Origin: CAVRCT01 sp963719645
GTDB taxonomy: Bacteria; Pseudomonadota; Gammaproteobacteria; DSM-16500
Assembly: GCA_963719645.1 (NCBI GenBank)
Contig: CAVRCT010000005.1
Coordinates: forward strand, 248,001-312,000
Length of the DNA: 64,000 nucleotides
Direction: 5' to 3'
Made by a program: the position numbers and the translations under genes. The notes under the pieces are model-generated. The model was not told where the DNA came from, did not search any database, and saw nothing but the letters and a program-made list of their open reading frames with translations. Positions within the stretch are counted from its first letter, which is position 1. The number at the start of each line of letters is the position of its first letter. Positions 53,342 to 60,584 of the stretch are shown piece after piece.

Positions 53342-53824
53342 GGTTACCCAAAAATTATTTCTTTCTCGAATAAGTTCCTGTAACCTTCTTTTGTTTGCAC
53401 AATAAGCAGTTTTAAGTAGATAATAACCATTCCGTTTTGCGAGTACGACAACATAACTTTCTTTTTCATGTAAAAAGACAATGTGAATGTTTCCAAAGCG
53501 TTGGTTTTGCCACCAGGTGACTGTGCTATTAATTCCATTTTTGGCATGCTTAATTATCCAGGGGATCCATGGAATTCTTTCACAGCGCCTTAGATCTACA
53601 GTTCTATTTTCTTCGTTTGTACCTTCAGATATGGCGTGCCAAAATCCAGCACCTTTGTTTTCATACATGGGTCTTCGTTGACACTTAACAGGCAGACCAA
53701 GATAAGTGAAATTGCTATCAGCAATTTTATTTAAGTAAAGTTGGTATATTGCTTCGAGATAAGGTGCCCAGTCACCTTGGAACTTAGTAAGTTCGATTAG
53801 TTCTGGTAATTGGCTATCCAGCAT
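53330..53824 (-). CDS. Small putative nuclease or toxin-like protein, third gene of the ATPase-DUF3800 module
   Basis: 164 residues. GDWAPYLEAIYQLYLNKI near residue 18, GAGFWHAISEG near 60, VDLRRCERIPWIPWIIKHA near 76, WWQNQRFGNIHIVFLHEKES near 105 (split: WWQNQRFGNIHIVF) and VVVLAKRNGYYLLKTAYC near 125. The late strand pattern with YYLLKTAY followed by an arginine-rich helix looks like BECR-fold (barnase/RelE-like) nucleases found in phages, but I cannot confirm the family. The ATG at 53824 overlaps the DUF3800 stop by 11 bases, so the pair is translationally coupled. Confidence 0.6.
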   Translation of the reverse strand: MLDSQLPELIELTKFQGDWAPYLEAIYQLYLNKIADSNFTYLGLPVKCQRRPMYENKGAGFWHAISEGTNEENRTVDLRRCERIPWIPWIIKHAKNGINSTVTWWQNQRFGNIHIVFLHEKESYVVVLAKRNGYYLLKTAYCANKRRLQELIRERNNFWVTKKD

Positions 53825-54542
53825 TATTCGTATTCCAAACAAAAACATTGAATTTATCTTCTCTGGGTAAGGTGCTCCGAGTTAAGTTGTTTTTCGAGAG
53901 TTTTTTGATTAATTCAATGATTTCTTTTTTTGCGCAGCTGGTTTCTAATTTTCTATGGAGATAAGTAATTGCGCCAATTAGCAGATCAGTTAATTGCATA
54001 ATTGTTGCTTCATGCGAGCGAACCTGTTGAGTTTTTTTTATAATATTTTTGTCAAAGTCGTATGCATTATTGCATAGTACTTCATGTAATTTTCTTAGCT
54101 TTTCAGTCCCTTTGGTATCTTTGATGTCAATGTAAATGTTGTAACTGTATCCTGGATTTAGTATTCCTTTTAATAATAAAAAATACATTTTATAGTACCA
54201 ATCATCATGTGACTGATTGAAGCGTGCATGGTCAAGCTTGTTTTTGTCTGGAATAATGACAGTTCGAAAATGCAGCTTTGTTTCATTAAAAAAATACTCA
54301 ACTAACTCTAGATAAAAATCTTTTTTTGCTGGTGATACTTTAGTCCATTTAATTTCAAAGGACTTAGCTAGTCCATGTTTATTTATTATGGATTTTACGT
54401 TGTTTGAAATAGTATAGGCATCGTTTTTTTGGCACCAAATTGCTCCCAATGCCATTGGTTTATTATGGTCGTTTTCAAGATGACAAGATTCATCACAATA
54501 AATATTATAAAGGTATTTTGAATTTTCGCTTTTTTTGGGCAT
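53814..54542 (-). CDS. DUF3800 domain protein (RNase H-like fold)
   Basis: 242 residues. The N-terminus has YNIYCDESCHLEND (the DES acidic motif of DUF3800) and GAIWC; the middle has KWTKVSPAKKDFY and IYIDIKDTKG; the C-terminal part has MQLTDLLIGAITY. DUF3800 has an RNase H-like arrangement of acids and is common in defence islands and mobile elements. It starts 18 bases downstream of the ATPase gene and overlaps the next gene. Substrate unknown. Confidence 0.8.
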   Translation of the reverse strand: MPKKSENSKYLYNIYCDESCHLENDHNKPMALGAIWCQKNDAYTISNNVKSIINKHGLAKSFEIKWTKVSPAKKDFYLELVEYFFNETKLHFRTVIIPDKNKLDHARFNQSHDDWYYKMYFLLLKGILNPGYSYNIYIDIKDTKGTEKLRKLHEVLCNNAYDFDKNIIKKTQQVRSHEATIMQLTDLLIGAITYLHRKLETSCAKKEIIELIKKLSKNNLTRSTLPREDKFNVFVWNTNNAG

Positions 54543-54560
54543 TACTGCTCCTATCCGGCA

Positions 54561-55778
54561 TTATTCATCAATGGTTGGTTGGCGTAAAATAAAGTCATTT
54601 AACAGCGGAACGGCAAGTGAATACTTACCAAATCTGTTTTTGTATACCAATCCAATAGTTGAGAGGGCGACTAGCATTTGATTTACATGGCTAGGGCTGA
54701 ACGACTTTTTAAGCATTTTCTTTGATGCTTCTGCTACATCTTGGCCAGTAAATTCATCATTAGACATTTTCAATTTTGCTATTACACGCAAAAGAGAGCG
54801 CTGTCTGTCAGTGGATCTCGCCCATCTTCCTTGGAAAAAATCGGAATCGAGCTTTCGTATAATATCTTGTTCGGGAATGGTTGGAACTTGGCCTTGATGA
54901 ATTTTTGTAATCCAGACATCAAAAACTTCTTTGCAAATAAATTGAATGAAATATGGATATCCACCTGAAAGCTTTACAATTCTATCGACAGTTGCATTGG
55001 AAAATTTTAATGATGATTTGGCGTCTTCAATTGGTTTTGTTATTGCTTCTTTAGTTGCTTCTTCGTCAAGTTGGTTTAGGAAGATTACATGAAACATTCG
55101 TTCTGAATATGTTCTTGCTTCAACTAGTTTCGGAAATAAAGTAGGTAGCCCAGCAAGGATTAAAATATATGGAATATTTTTCCTTTGTAGTGATTGAAAT
55201 ACTTCGAGCAATAATGATAAAGGATACATTCTTTGTTTTGCATGATCAGCTAAATTTTGGGCTTCATCATAGGCAAAAATAATCCCATTTATTTTCTCTT
55301 TTGCGGGCAATATTTGCCATACGGTTTCTAGTACACATTTTAATTTATCAGAAGTAAGGCCCGGGGTTTTTGAATAGAGATCGTATAAATGTTCATAGCT
55401 GATGGGCTCAATAGTTGTTTCAACATTATGTGTAAAGGCTGCGGGCGGTTTTTCTGTTTTTTGGGTTAAGATCAAGGCTGATGTTATGCGGGAAATATCA
55501 GCTAATATTCTAATTGCGAGAGTCTCCTCGGTGACGCTGGCGGATTCAGATAGGTCGGTGCCAGCCCATAACCAGCTTTCTTGAACTGCTATGGGTTTTA
55601 ACGATTCAAGAAGCACTGTTTTACCAACGCCACGAAGGCCCGTGAGAATAATGTTTTGAGTAACAATTTTTTGTTGCAATAACTTTTTAACTTCATCTTG
55701 TTCGTGTGTTCTGCCTGCTAGATAGGGCGGCTTATGTCCAGCTCCGGGGCGAAATGGGTTGTCATAAGATGTTGTCAT
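54561..55778 (-). CDS. ORC/Cdc6-like AAA ATPase, first gene of a three-gene module
   Basis: 405 residues. NPFRPGAGHKPPYLAGR at residues 7-23 is the signature opening of a group of bacterial ORC-like/STAND-type ATPases. Walker A is LTGLRGVGKTVLLES near 45, Walker B IIFAYDEAQNLADHA near 165, sensor 1 ILILAGLPTLFP near 205, then SGGYPYFIQFICKEVF near 268, and a C-terminal winged-helix (about 320-395). It could sense a nucleic acid or a phage component and control the two following proteins. Its promoter and tandem operator lie at 55806-55860. Low GC compared with the flanks. Confidence 0.8.
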   Translation of the reverse strand: MTTSYDNPFRPGAGHKPPYLAGRTHEQDEVKKLLQQKIVTQNIILTGLRGVGKTVLLESLKPIAVQESWLWAGTDLSESASVTEETLAIRILADISRITSALILTQKTEKPPAAFTHNVETTIEPISYEHLYDLYSKTPGLTSDKLKCVLETVWQILPAKEKINGIIFAYDEAQNLADHAKQRMYPLSLLLEVFQSLQRKNIPYILILAGLPTLFPKLVEARTYSERMFHVIFLNQLDEEATKEAITKPIEDAKSSLKFSNATVDRIVKLSGGYPYFIQFICKEVFDVWITKIHQGQVPTIPEQDIIRKLDSDFFQGRWARSTDRQRSLLRVIAKLKMSNDEFTGQDVAEASKKMLKKSFSPSHVNQMLVALSTIGLVYKNRFGKYSLAVPLLNDFILRQPTIDE

Positions 55779-55805
55779 AATATTTAGACCAGTTTAGCTC
55801 AATTA

Positions 55806-55837
55806 ATAAATTTAGTATACACTATAAATTTAGTATA
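55806..55837 (-). promoter_or_regulatory. Tandem operator-like repeats
   Basis: On the minus strand TATACTAAATTTAT occurs twice exactly, separated by AGTG (18-base period, 55824-55837 and 55806-55819). The first repeat covers the -10 box and start point. Such an arrangement is typical for self-repressed operons; the binding protein is not known. Confidence 0.55.
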
Positions 55838-55860
55838 ATGTATACATTTATAATTTACAA
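55832..55860 (-). promoter_or_regulatory. Promoter of the ATPase-DUF3800 module
   Basis: Minus strand: -35 TTGTAA (55855-55860), 17-base spacer, -10 TATACT (55832-55837). The leader to the ATG at 55778 is about 47 bases with no strong ribosome site. Confidence 0.6.
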
Positions 55861-55903
55861 GCGCTTCATTAAGCTATATTTATTTTTGAGATAGAAATAT
55901 TTG

Positions 55904-56218
55904 TCAGCGCGTAGCCTGGGCGATAGCCCAGGCTACGCGCTGAGTATTGTAATTTTCCCCGTCACAAGCAGTTACCCGGAATTTCCGGGTAACTGAATTT
56001 TGATCAAGTTCATGCGCCTTGAATACATTTTGAAGATGCTCGCCTACAGTGTTGGTATCCACGGCAAACAAGTCAGCCATCAGTTTTTGAGTCAGCCAAA
56101 TAGTTCCATCTTCATAGTGTGCTTCAATGCCTTTTTCACCGGCCTGTTGAGTAAAAATAAGAAATTCTGCCGTGCTATTACGAATATTGAGCTTGTGTTC
56201 CGGATTTGCTCTATCCAT
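55904..56218 (-). pseudogene. RhuM family protein, truncated by a palindrome
   Basis: 104 codons. The first 92 match the RhuM N-terminus (EFLIFTQQAGEKGIEAHYEDGTIWLTQ, split here; LMADLFAVDTNTVGEHLQN; RKFRVTACDGENYNTQ). Full RhuM proteins continue for over 200 residues with YNLDAIISVGYRV-type sequence; here the frame enters palindrome F1 and ends in RVAWAIAQATR then stop. RhuM genes are often with mobile or virulence islands. The rest of the gene is missing. Confidence 0.8.
55905..55942. repeat. Short palindrome family F, copy 1
   Basis: CAGCGCGTAGCCTGGG (55905-55920) and its complement (55927-55942) around CGATAG. It ends the RhuM frame. A related element lies at 57099-57164. Confidence 0.85.
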
Positions 56219-56329
56219 GATGTGTTTTCCTTCTTGGGCTACGGCACCCCATTTTTTTTGGATAAAACATAACCCCTATGATAAATAAATAAAAATACGT
56301 GATTTCGCATGAAATTTTAATAAAAATAC

Positions 56330-56357
56330 TTGCAAAATTAGCCAGATTCGCTATGAT
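56330..56357 (+). promoter_or_regulatory. Promoter of the AbiEi-like gene, likely leaderless
   Basis: -35 TTGCAA (56330-56335), 16-base spacer, -10 TATGAT (56352-56357). The predicted start point falls at or next to the ATG at 56364 and there is no ribosome site, so the mRNA may be leaderless. Confidence 0.55.
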
Positions 56358-56363
56358 TAACTT

Positions 56364-56984
56364 ATGAACACATATAGCTATGAATATCTCAATAATCAAA
56401 TGCGCGCTGGTTATGTTTATCGGCGCGATATGCTTTTGGCTTATTCCAAAGCGTTGGATAGAGATTTAGATACATTGGTTAAAATGGGGTTGCTGCGGAA
56501 GTTGGCCGGGGGGCTTTATTATAAGCCACGTTTGACGATGTTCGGTGTGTTGCCGCCAAATGATGAAAATTTGGTGAGTAGTTTTCTCAAAGATAATAAC
56601 TTTTTAGTTTATTCTTGGAATCAATACAATTCCTTAGGTCTTGGTTTGACACAACTTTACAATCGGGTGGTTGTATTAAATCGCAAACGACATGGTGTTT
56701 TTAAATTGGGAAATAGAGAATTTGATTTTCGAAGATCAAATAAAGATTTCCCTAAAAAAGTAACGCCGGAATTTTTATTAGTGGATTTGCTTAATAATTT
56801 AAACGACTTGGCGGAAGATGTCTCTCTGGTGAAAAAAAATATCTGCAATCGTCTCGCAAATTTTGACAAGAGAAAATTACTTCAACTAGCGCGAGCATAT
56901 GGAAAAATAAGTACTAGAAAATTTTTTGAGGAGCAGATTGATAATGTTTTTGCATCAACATCCAAACGCGAAACAACTGTTTGA
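56364..56984 (+). CDS. AbiEi-like antitoxin
   Basis: 206 residues. N-terminal winged-helix (residues 1-80: AGYVYRRDMLLAYSKALDRDL, split; LVKMGLLRKLAGGLYYKP) followed by a C-terminal domain with RRSNKDFPKKVTPEFLLVDLLN and ARAYGKISTRKFFEEQ. This is the architecture of AbiEi-type antitoxins and DUF6088 proteins, which repress their own operon and neutralise an AbiEii nucleotidyltransferase. Its 3' end overlaps the start of the toxin remnant at 56944, the usual gene order. The toxin is deleted, so it is an orphan antitoxin. Confidence 0.75.
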   Translation: MNTYSYEYLNNQMRAGYVYRRDMLLAYSKALDRDLDTLVKMGLLRKLAGGLYYKPRLTMFGVLPPNDENLVSSFLKDNNFLVYSWNQYNSLGLGLTQLYNRVVVLNRKRHGVFKLGNREFDFRRSNKDFPKKVTPEFLLVDLLNNLNDLAEDVSLVKKNICNRLANFDKRKLLQLARAYGKISTRKFFEEQIDNVFASTSKRETTV

Positions 56985-58648
56985 AATTGTCGCTGAATAG
57001 TCAGGCATTTGTTAGAAAATCGCCTATATATTTTGGTAAGCAACCAACGCTTAATGAGATCATCGAAAGGATTCAAGAAAATGTTGATCGCCTTTAGTGC
57101 CGTAGCCCAGGGATTTTCCTCGACAAAAAGCAAAAGCCCCTGGGCTATCGCCCAGGCTACGCGCAATGATGATTTTGTTGACTTAGGCGCTAAGCCAAAA
57201 GGGTCAAAATCATCAAAATTAGCACCCTCAGCAGTTTGACGATTTTCAGAAGAAACTTCACTCTTTGCTTCTGTAGGACGTTCACCCGCATTGAAAACTT
57301 TGTTCATACTGCTCGCAAGAAAAGCAAATTCGTCTGGTGGTGTTGTCGCGCTATCTCCTGCTTTAGCTTCTTTCGCTTTAAATTGTTTATCTTTCAACTT
57401 TTTATCGATGCACTCTTGCAATTGTCTAATTCGTTCTTGAGTGGCACTATTTGGTTTCTTGGATTTGTCATATTCAACGTCAAGCAGTGTGACATGAGAG
57501 GATTCAACGGTACGTAATAAAGAAGTGAATGCAAAATTGTCACAGCTAGTCACAAATTTTAATGGCAATGCAAGCGTTTCAATTGTCTTATTTCGTTCTA
57601 TGCACCGGATGAGACAATTTATCATAGTCGTTGTAAGATCAGAAAACATAATAAAACCGGCTATCCTCAATGTTTGGATGCTCTGATTCAAACCCATGCC
57701 GTCTAAAATAAATTGGCTACACTGATCGTCAAATACAGTAAATGCCATTTCTCGCAGAACTTGTGTCTCTTTCAAATAATCTCTCAAAAGAAAAAAAGGC
57801 TGGAAGTCAGACGCCCGCAGACTATTTCCACTTAAATCTAAATGAGTTAAATTTTTATTAGCACAAATTCCTTGGAGAAAGCTAAGAGGATCATGAACTT
57901 GTAAATAACTGACATCAGAAGATGTTTGGCTCAAGCATGCTGTTGTTATTTTTGAATCAGCAATGGCTTTTTGAAATTCAAATTGATTGTAATCACAATC
58001 CTGCACGACAAGAGTATGAAGCTTAGAGAGTTTTTTGAGATTATCACACAGCACAGTAGGGTTGCCGAATTTGCAGTTAATAAATTCAACTTTTAACAAA
58101 TTTTCATTAGCAATTAACGAATCGCAAAATTCACTCAATTGTTTTTTTTGATTTTCTGGCAACTCATATCGCGTATCAAAACTTGCTCCGACTATACGCA
58201 GTGATACGAGATCGGTTTTTTTCAAGATTTCATTAATTCTTTTTAATGTTATTGCAATTTGCTCATTTGACAAATCACGCTTATCGACAACAATGACTAA
58301 CTCTTTCACGCTGCGATTAGCACCCACCACGCTAACGAATGATTGACTCTCTTTTTCATCTAAAGCGTGCAGCGATTCAACTTGAAGTTTTTTTAAGGAT
58401 GTTGATACTCCCGTGGCACCCATGATCGAGGCAAACCATTTTATTTCATTGCTTAATATGCTTTTTGCCATCGTCATTTCAATATCGTCAGCTTTTGATG
58501 TAATCAGGGTGACTAAAGCAGCCATTTCTTTTGGGTTTAGATCATTCAAACTTTGCAAATGAATCCGAATGGCTGTCCGCATTAAATTCGCAATGTCTTT
58601 TTTCTCTTTTTTGGCATACTGGGTAATATCGACTCGATCTAGCGCCAT
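56882..58648 (-). CDS. Leucine-rich-repeat orphan protein with a repeat-derived tail
   Basis: 588 residues from the ATG at 58648 (AGGAG eight bases upstream). Residues about 80-410 hold irregular leucine-rich repeats of RNI type (LKKLQVESLHAL, LVSLRIVGASF, LTHLDLSGNSLRA, IQTLRIAGF), then a lysine-rich helix and an acidic segment NFDDFDPFG near 480. From about residue 494 the frame enters palindrome F2 (RVAWAIAQ) and continues antisense through the AbiE genes to a stop at 56882; this last 94-residue tail is probably not ancestral. Eukaryote-like LRR proteins are common among secreted effectors of Legionella and Coxiella relatives; secretion here is not shown. Confidence 0.7.
   Translation of the reverse strand: MALDRVDITQYAKKEKKDIANLMRTAIRIHLQSLNDLNPKEMAALVTLITSKADDIEMTMAKSILSNEIKWFASIMGATGVSTSLKKLQVESLHALDEKESQSFVSVVGANRSVKELVIVVDKRDLSNEQIAITLKRINEILKKTDLVSLRIVGASFDTRYELPENQKKQLSEFCDSLIANENLLKVEFINCKFGNPTVLCDNLKKLSKLHTLVVQDCDYNQFEFQKAIADSKITTACLSQTSSDVSYLQVHDPLSFLQGICANKNLTHLDLSGNSLRASDFQPFFLLRDYLKETQVLREMAFTVFDDQCSQFILDGMGLNQSIQTLRIAGFIMFSDLTTTMINCLIRCIERNKTIETLALPLKFVTSCDNFAFTSLLRTVESSHVTLLDVEYDKSKKPNSATQERIRQLQECIDKKLKDKQFKAKEAKAGDSATTPPDEFAFLASSMNKVFNAGERPTEAKSEVSSENRQTAEGANFDDFDPFGLAPKSTKSSLRVAWAIAQGLLLFVEENPWATALKAINIFLNPFDDLIKRWLLTKIYRRFSNKCLTIQRQFQTVVSRLDVDAKTLSICSSKNFLVLIFPYARAS
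56944..57097 (+). pseudogene. AbiEii-like nucleotidyltransferase toxin, internally deleted remnant
   Basis: The ATG at 56944 opens MFLHQHPNAKQLFEIVAE then a TAG at 56998; that is the characteristic start of AbiEii/AbiGii toxins (xFLHxHxxFxxLxxIVAE). From about 57002, one frame over, the reading is FVRKSPIYFGKQPTLNEII and ends VDRL then stop at 57097, a plausible toxin C-terminus. Some 250 central codons with the nucleotidyltransferase core are missing. It overlaps the antitoxin by 41 bases. Confidence 0.7.
57099..57164. repeat. Short palindrome family F, copy 2
   Basis: GCCGTAGCCCAGGG at the left and CCCCTGGGCTATCGCCCAGG plus CTACGCGC at the right. It lies right after the toxin remnant and inside the minus-strand LRR frame. 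Confidence 0.75.
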
Positions 58649-58832
58649 GCTGAATTCTCCTGCTTTGTTAAAGGTTTGTATAATAAATAGCATAACTTGG
58701 AAGGTTGGTACAAATAATATCTGAGAAATATCGGATTATAAATATTTTAGCCAGAGCGACACTGTCTTTAAAAAAAGGCCAACGTCAAGTTCTAACGACT
58801 CGAAATGACATGTTTCAAGGAGGTCATGGGGT

Positions 58833-58908
58833 CAGTACCGTAGCCCGGGTGCAACCCGGGGTTTTAAAGCTGTTTTATTCCCCGGGTTACACCCGGGCTA
58901 CGGTACTG
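58833..58908. repeat. Palindromic repeat family G
   Basis: 29-base arms CAGTACCGTAGCCCGGGTGC(...) at 58833-58861 and 58880-58908 with one mismatch and an 18-base loop. This type of GTAGCCCGGGTG palindrome is known from many proteobacteria. It lies in the 396-base gap between the LRR gene and the convergent-strand neighbour, which otherwise shows no credible gene. Confidence 0.85.
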
Positions 58909-59044
58909 TATTATTTGGTGGGAACAAACGCATATAAGCTACCAATGAATTTTTATCTTCGCCTAATAAATGCATTGCAAAAGTATCATTTCCATCAGGA
59001 TCAAGATAAAAACATTTTTGTTCGTCAACAAATCAAATGTTGTC

Positions 59045-60169
59045 TCAAATTGTTCGGGTCACTGCAACATCTGGTTTTTCCGGCAATGTAACTCCTAGCT
59101 GAGACTGAATTGGACTGCCCGCAACAACTTTCCCTAACGATTGAGTCAATAATCCAAGAGGAATAACGTTAGATTGTGTTTTCTCAGCTGCTGCACCACT
59201 TTGCAGCGCAATATCAGCCACTTCCATCGATGAACTACTCAGCCTTCTTTCCGGCAGCATTTCCTCAGCATCATTGTGAGTTTCTGCAACAGCAGTTTCT
59301 TCCGTCGAGGTGTTTTCTACCTCAGGCTGACTTGCAGTATCTTTCGTTAACTCTCGATACAATGACCCATCAGAAATAAAAACAACGGGAGGTTGTGTTT
59401 TCTCATCTGCTACCTCACTTCGATTGTTTGCAATCGCTATTTCTAGATTAGATTCTTTTAATTCAATTGAAACAAAGTGTCGTTCGTCTTCTTCTTTTTG
59501 GCGTTGAGCTTGTTCTTCATGGTGTTGCGCTTCTTTTTGTTGGCGTTTGTTATCTTCTTCTTGGCGTTCGCTTTCGCGTCGTGCCTCATCTCTTTGTTGA
59601 CGTTCTTGCCGTTTTCGCTCTCTGATTGGTACCAGATAACCCTTTATTTTATAACCAGTCCAAAGCGTAGCAACTACCAAAGCAGGAACATATAAAACCA
59701 TTTTTGTATCATTGAACCAGCTCTGTCCTTCATTCCTGCAGCCTGAAATAAAATCATCTGTAGCCTTGTCCATCGCTGCGTATGCATTAAAGCAACAATT
59801 CACGGTTGCTTTAAGACACTTCCAAGATTCCGTTACTACATCTCCACTTGTACAATTATTCGGCCAGGATCCCCATGTTTTGCGATCTCCATTTCCACCA
59901 TTATTAAAATAAATATAGCAGGCGGGTTTAACTGTATCATAATAGTTTTGAACAAAGTTAACGCATCTACACTCCATTTTACTGCCATAAATACTGCCAT
60001 AGATAATGCCGCCGACAACTACTTCAACTGCTGCGAAAGCCCCACTGAAATTTGCGATTACCTTGTAAGAATTTTCCTTAATCCCAGTACACAATGTAGA
60101 AGTAGATGAATATACAGCCGAACAAGTTGAAGAGATGGTTGAACCCATCGAATAAATTTTTCGTAACAT
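59045..60169 (-). CDS. Orphan membrane protein with coiled coil
   Basis: 374 residues. Two membrane helices (about 42-62 and 158-178) flank a cysteine-rich loop (about 65-150, ten cysteines including CRCVNF, CLKATVNCCFN). A long charged coiled coil follows (about 185-235, RERKRQERQQRDEARRESER), then a Ser/Thr/Glu-rich tail. GAGGA six bases before the ATG at 60169. No family recognised. The disulphide-capable loop would face the periplasm or, if secreted into host membranes, a lumen. Possible host-interaction protein by architecture only. Confidence 0.65.
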   Translation of the reverse strand: MLRKIYSMGSTISSTCSAVYSSTSTLCTGIKENSYKVIANFSGAFAAVEVVVGGIIYGSIYGSKMECRCVNFVQNYYDTVKPACYIYFNNGGNGDRKTWGSWPNNCTSGDVVTESWKCLKATVNCCFNAYAAMDKATDDFISGCRNEGQSWFNDTKMVLYVPALVVATLWTGYKIKGYLVPIRERKRQERQQRDEARRESERQEEDNKRQQKEAQHHEEQAQRQKEEDERHFVSIELKESNLEIAIANNRSEVADEKTQPPVVFISDGSLYRELTKDTASQPEVENTSTEETAVAETHNDAEEMLPERRLSSSSMEVADIALQSGAAAEKTQSNVIPLGLLTQSLGKVVAGSPIQSQLGVTLPEKPDVAVTRTI

Positions 60170-60332
60170 TTTGTCCTCGTTTTAGCCTAATTTGCGAATA
60201 ATTAATAACGAGGTATGAAGATAGGCGATTAAGCTTAAGGGAATATGAAGGACATCTCTCGAAATTCAAATTTTTATGAAACTACCCACATAAAATCAAT
60301 AGGTTATAAGAGTCTGGTTAAAATCTTTTTAA

Positions 60333-60493
60333 AAAAATGAATTACATAAATTTGCCGTCATACCAAAACGCTGGGTTGTTGAAAGATCATTTGGATGAAG
60401 TGAAAAAACTGCCGTTTATGGAAGAGCTGTGAAAGAAAACTTAATCCGAGTTTGCAAATGTCGATTTGTTGAGCTAACGTTAAAAAATTTTAA
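60333..60493 (+). mobile_element. Remnant of an IS5-type transposase C-terminus
   Basis: In one frame: HKFAVIPKRWVVERSFG then stop, and after a short shift KNCRLWKSCERKLNPSLQMS. The RWVVER motif followed by W, RRLWK and CERKL is the catalytic-glutamate C-terminal region of IS5/IS1031-group DDE transposases. Frameshifts and stops show it is dead; the remainder is gone. It lies in the 415-base gap upstream of the 953-residue gene. Confidence 0.7.
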
Positions 60494-60584
60494 ACAGGCT
60501 CTTAATAAAGCGTTAATAAATGCAATATAAAATCAGTGAAAAACAATCAATAAATTAAGCTAACAGCAGGATGACGAAACCCGT

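Noticed and set aside
58705..59091. Rightward ORF of 128 codons
   Set aside because: Its middle is palindrome G, it has no ribosome site and shows no recognisable protein.
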